From: Ktedonosporobacter rubrisoli
GTDB lineage: Bacteria > Chloroflexota > Ktedonobacteria > Ktedonobacterales > Ktedonobacteraceae
DNA length: 64,000 nucleotides
Direction: 5' to 3'
Assembly: GCF_004208415.1 (NCBI RefSeq)
Contig: NZ_CP035758.1
Location: forward strand, 6,448,001 to 6,512,000
The notes under the pieces: model-generated
Told to the model about the DNA's origin: nothing
Databases searched by the model: none
Seen by the model: the letters and a program-made list of their open reading frames with translations, nothing else
Position numbers and translations under genes: made by a program
Shown here: positions 61,438 through 64,000 of the stretch, piece after piece
How positions within the stretch are numbered: position 1 is the first letter of the stretch
Layout of the letters: each line of letters begins with the position of its first letter

Positions 61438-61698
61438 ATGTCACGCTTGAACGGCACGTATGAGAATCCAGCAACCGGGGAAACGCTCATCATTACCGAC
61501 GCAGATGACCACCACGGAACCTTTTCGGGAACGCTTTCAGGGAAAGCCGATGATCAGGAATTTACGTTAAAGGTCAATGGAACCTACCACTTTTTCGCGA
61601 ATACAGGCAATTACACCACTCTCAGCTTCAATGTGTGGCAACACAGTACTCCCCCTCCGAAGTGCCCGCACTGCGCGAACTGCGCGAAGCCTGGGTAG
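61438..61698 (+). CDS. 86-aa beta-barrel-like protein (avidin/lipocalin-like pattern)
   Basis: A small protein with AAGAAAGGAAAG upstream. The alternating strands LNGTYENPATGETLIITDAD, GTFSGTLSGKADDQEFTLKV and NGTYHFFANTGNYTTLSFNV resemble the first strands of avidin-like or other up-and-down beta barrels (GTWxNxxGSxLxI). The C-terminus is Pro/Cys-rich (PPPKCPHCANCAKPG), with a C-x2-C-x2-C cluster that could bind metal. It is shorter than avidin (about 125 aa), so it may be truncated or a distinct family. The function is unknown. Confidence 0.65.
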   Translation: MSRLNGTYENPATGETLIITDADDHHGTFSGTLSGKADDQEFTLKVNGTYHFFANTGNYTTLSFNVWQHSTPPPKCPHCANCAKPG

Positions 61699-62007
61699 GA
61701 TTTACTATACGGCCTGACTATCGTTATCTTGTTATGAAAGGGGCGCGATTTATCTTGAATAACGATCGAGGCGCCAGGTCTCTCGATGCACTCGCCGGGA
61801 ACTTTGACCGAAGAGAACCATGACAGCGGGGAAGGTCACTATCTTGAGTCGCAAGAATGCAATGTTTTTTGGCCCTCTTGCATAGGAGGTGCAAGGCAAG
61901 CTTTCGCTTTTGTCCATCCCGAAACTGCTTCTTTTGCTCCCACAGAATGCGCAACGAGCTGCGACAAGCAAACAAGGCAGGAAATGTTGGGATGGACAAC
62001 TTTCGTC
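61699..62007. other. Spacer between convergent genes
   Basis: About 310 bp between the 86-aa gene (plus) and the Cys-containing gene (minus). No gene, RNA or strong hairpin is recognised. Confidence 0.4.
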
Positions 62008-62529
62008 TCAGCGGGGCCTCCAGTGAAGCCCTGGAAAAAGCGTTTCAAGAGGAGCACTGCCTATTTCCTCTCTTGATAACGCCACCTCAAGATTGGGCAG
62101 CACCCAGGGAATGACCCCGAGAAACTCCATTTGCAGCACTGGCTGCGGAAAGGTAGGAGAGAGCGCGTGCGCCTTTTCGGTAAACGCCACCTGAAACCAG
62201 TCATCGACTGACGTATATTCCCGGGGGTTGGCTGGCCGGTTCAGAAGACGGCCTACCAGGTGGGAGAACCCTCCATAGCATGCCTGATGCCTCTCAGCGT
62301 TCCCACAATACACATAGACCTCTGTCTCTTTCTCTGGGAGCATCCCCAGATCCTCAAAGAGTGCTCCCATAGCTGACGTAAGGGCCTGGCCAGCCAGGCA
62401 GGCGGCAAGGTAGTTCTGGCAACCTGGGCATGAGCAGGTAATGGTCTCTTTCTTGAGGTACGCTTCATGTGTGGCCTGACTATCGACTTCGATGACCCAT
62501 TCTCCGAGAGTCAACTGTTCAAAAGGCAT
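62008..62529 (-). CDS. Hypothetical protein with CxCxxC motif
   Basis: A 173-aa protein. ATG 62529 follows AAAGGAGCAG; the frame extends to 62613. The N-terminus LTLGEWVIEVDSQATHEAYL is followed by ETITCSCPGCQNYLAACLAG, with a C-x-C-x2-C cluster that could bind zinc or iron-sulfur. Next come VYVYCGNAERHQACYGGFSH and a Trp/Pro-rich second half (WFQVAFTEKAHALSPTFPQP). It is soluble, without a signal peptide. The family is conserved-looking but not recognised by me. It lies just outside the repeat-rich island, divergent from the metal-sensor operon. Confidence 0.75.
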   Translation of the reverse strand: MPFEQLTLGEWVIEVDSQATHEAYLKKETITCSCPGCQNYLAACLAGQALTSAMGALFEDLGMLPEKETEVYVYCGNAERHQACYGGFSHLVGRLLNRPANPREYTSVDDWFQVAFTEKAHALSPTFPQPVLQMEFLGVIPWVLPNLEVALSREEIGSAPLETLFPGLHWRPR

Positions 62530-62732
62530 CTTCTGCTCCTTTGCGTGGTTGGTGATGTGATCACCTTTCCTCTTCTCTGGCCCGTCCTCGTGTCCAAATG
62601 ACAGCGGCATCATGCTTCTGGTTTCAGCCCCTCTTTTTCTGATGATGAGCTACTTCATCCACAAAACAGTATATAATTTTTGCCAGCAGAGATGCTTTGC
62701 CCATATGTGCAGTATTTCTTGCAATAAAATCC

Positions 62733-62783
62733 TTGACAGGGATCTCTTCCCATTTTATCATATCAGTAGGTACTGATATGATA
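62733..62783 (+). promoter_or_regulatory. Sigma-70 promoter with overlapping 28-bp palindromic operator
   Basis: TTGACA (62733-62738) and TATCAT (62756-62761) are 17 bp apart. A perfect inverted repeat (13-bp arms with TATCATATCAGTA as left half, 2-bp centre) covers 62756-62783, overlapping the -10 and start site. This is typical for ArsR/SmtB-type repressors. Confidence 0.85.
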
Positions 62784-62800
62784 GTTTAAGAGAGAAAGAG

Positions 62801-63148
62801 ATGCTTACCCAAACACGTTCAGCACCTATAGTGCTGCAGGCAAAGCTGTTTCGCGGCTTTTCTGATCTTTCACGACTGAGCCTGCTCAGTGCCCTGCGAA
62901 CAGGTCCACTCACCGTATCTGAGTTGATTGAACACACCGGGCTTACGCAATCCAACACCTCCAATCACTTACGTTGTTTGCTCGATTGCAACCTCGTGAC
63001 ATGTGAGCAGCAGGGCCGCTACGTACGCTACGCGCTTGCCGATCCACGAATTGCCGAACTGCTCGCACTCTCTGAAGAACTGTTGAAGGAAGTGACTCAT
63101 GGAGTCTCTGCCTGCCCTCGATACGCTGCACAGGAGGAAGATTGCTAA
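62801..63148 (+). CDS. ArsR/SmtB-family metal sensor (CmtR-like)
   Basis: A 115-aa winged-helix repressor: FRGFSDLSRLSLLSALRTGP, LTVSELIEHTGLTQSNTSNH, LRCLLDCNLVTCEQQGRYVR, YALADPRIAELLALSEELLK. Cys59 and Cys63 (C-x3-C in the recognition helix region) together with Cys105 in the C-terminal tail match the Cys57/Cys61/Cys102 set of mycobacterial CmtR, which senses Cd(II) and Pb(II). It would release the operator at 62756-62783 on metal binding. Its stop codon overlaps the start of the transporter gene by one base, so the two are translationally coupled. Confidence 0.92.
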   Translation: MLTQTRSAPIVLQAKLFRGFSDLSRLSLLSALRTGPLTVSELIEHTGLTQSNTSNHLRCLLDCNLVTCEQQGRYVRYALADPRIAELLALSEELLKEVTHGVSACPRYAAQEEDC

Positions 63149-63846
63149 TGGATGGTTCCTTGCCCATGGCAAAGACATCTTCTCTCACTTCACCTGGACC
63201 TCGACGCCCCGGACAGGTTCGCCTCGGCATTGGTATCGAGGTCATCGCCATTGTCTGGATGCTGATTGAAGCAACCGTTGCCCTCACCACCGGTTTTGCG
63301 ACAAGAAGCGTTTCTCTTGAAGGGTTTGGCATCGATAGCATCATTGAACTGATTGCTGGCGGCATGCTGCTGTGGCGTTTGCTGGTTGAGCAACAAGGCG
63401 GGTCAGTCGAGCGGGTCGAGTATGCCGAACGGCGTGCCGCCTGGGTAACAGCTTTGAGCTTGTTTGCCCTCGCACTCTACATCGTTGGAGATAGTATCTT
63501 GAGCGTTCTCAGCAGAACGCGCCCCGCATCCTCCTGGTGGGGTGTCGGCCTGGCAATCGCTGCCGCCGTCATCATGCCGCTACTGTTCATTGGGAAACGT
63601 CGGGTAGCCAAACGCATTGGGAGCGCAGCGCTCAAGGCCGATGCGGCGTGCAGTCTGACCTGTGCCTACATGTCAGTCGCGTTGCTGCTTGGCCTGCTGC
63701 TCAATCGACTGTTTGGCTGGTGGTGGGCTGATTCCCTGGCAGCCCTTGCGCTTGTATACTTCGTGGTGCAAGAAGGACGTGAAGCCTGGCATGAGGCACG
63801 TACGGGCGAGGCATGTTCCTGCTGTGCGGATGAGGATGAGGACTAA
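63148..63846 (+). CDS. CDF-type cation transporter, membrane part only
   Basis: A 232-aa polytopic protein with five to six transmembrane segments. Start ATG 63148 overlaps the TAA of the metal sensor. SVSLEGFGIDSIIELIAGGM in TM2 and ALKADAACSLTCAYMSVALL in TM5 carry the acidic metal-site residues of the cation-diffusion-facilitator fold. It ends with GEACSCCADEDED, a short Cys/Asp-rich tail that could bind metal. It lacks the C-terminal cytosolic domain of about 90 residues found in typical CDF proteins (about 300 aa), as is usual for the subfamily paired with CmtR-like sensors. Function inferred: Cd/Pb or Zn efflux. Confidence 0.88.
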   Translation: MDGSLPMAKTSSLTSPGPRRPGQVRLGIGIEVIAIVWMLIEATVALTTGFATRSVSLEGFGIDSIIELIAGGMLLWRLLVEQQGGSVERVEYAERRAAWVTALSLFALALYIVGDSILSVLSRTRPASSWWGVGLAIAAAVIMPLLFIGKRRVAKRIGSAALKADAACSLTCAYMSVALLLGLLLNRLFGWWWADSLAALALVYFVVQEGREAWHEARTGEACSCCADEDED

Positions 63847-63857
63847 TGAGCCTTTGT

Positions 63858-63884
63858 GTGCAAAGCGGCAGAGCTTTGCACTCC
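63858..63884 (+). terminator. Terminator-like hairpin after the cation transporter
   Basis: A perfect 9-bp stem (GTGCAAAGC/GCTTTGCAC), 12 nt past the stop. The rest to 64000 shows no gene. Confidence 0.6.
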
Positions 63885-64000
63885 TCACACATATATAGCG
63901 CTATCCCCTGCTGAAAACCTGGCCTTATGAGTCATTTGCCCTATATACTAGCCCCAACTTTCATGCCATAATTATGGAGTCGAAGCGCACTGATGGCGAA

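Overview
The window looks like a chromosomal segment of a Ktedonobacteria-type Chloroflexota bacterium. This is inferred from gene content only: paralogous XRE-TPR regulators, a WD40-tailed Ser/Thr kinase, MshEN, BioY and DUF512 radical-SAM genes, F420/FMN-type split-barrel proteins, many one-component regulators and long repeat-rich intergenic DNA. No rRNA, CRISPR array or phage structural module is visible. One tRNA (Gln, CTG) is present.

Layout. 0-14 kb holds a partial MshEN protein, an ECF sigma factor, an AI-2E family permease, a DNA methyltransferase-family gene broken by an in-frame stop, a split-barrel protein, a 1.2-kb tRNA-Gln-bounded element carrying a coiled-coil repeat gene, then an amidohydrolase, a phosphoesterase, an XRE-cupin regulator, an AlkA-like glycosylase, an HxlR/NmrA pair between two 131-bp repeats, mdh and rsmI. 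15-21.5 kb is a regulatory block: two XRE-TPR paralogs around a sigma-like gene and a zinc-finger (anti-sigma-like) gene, with moaC translationally coupled to the second XRE-TPR gene. 22-29.5 kb is mostly housekeeping: aroC, a penicillin-binding protein, an SRAP protein, bioY, a DUF512 radical-SAM protein and an NTF2-like protein. 29.5-44 kb holds a short UvrA-like ABC protein, tandemly duplicated alpha/beta hydrolases, a sigma/membrane anti-sigma pair, GNAT, HxlR, two APC permeases, an RRM protein, and a TetR regulator with a split-barrel gene sharing the same perfect palindromic operator. 44-51.4 kb holds an 82-aa protein, a lipoprotein, the WD40 kinase, an excisionase-like gene between inverted repeats, and a methyltransferase.

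51.4-62.5 kb is clearly accessory: coding density is low, the gaps between genes are long, and blocks of 75-195 bp recur between the genes. Its genes are an alpha/beta hydrolase, a protein with two jelly-roll-like modules, a Cry (delta-endotoxin) domain I protein whose lectin-like C-terminal half is in another frame, an 80-aa protein paralogous to the one at 44.4 kb, a 170-aa beta-rich protein, a small secreted protein, a pentapeptide-repeat protein, an 86-aa beta-barrel-like protein and a cysteine-containing protein. The window ends with a CmtR-like metal sensor coupled to a CDF-type cation transporter under a clear sigma-70 promoter with an overlapping perfect palindrome.

The strongest candidate for something new is the 51.4-62.5 kb island: a Cry-type pore-forming domain in a non-Bacillus lineage, joined by a probable one-base frameshift to a beta-prism lectin-like region and surrounded by small uncharacterised proteins and recurring spacer repeats. 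Secondary candidates are the tRNA-Gln mini-element without an integrase and the structured hairpin region at 49.9 kb.
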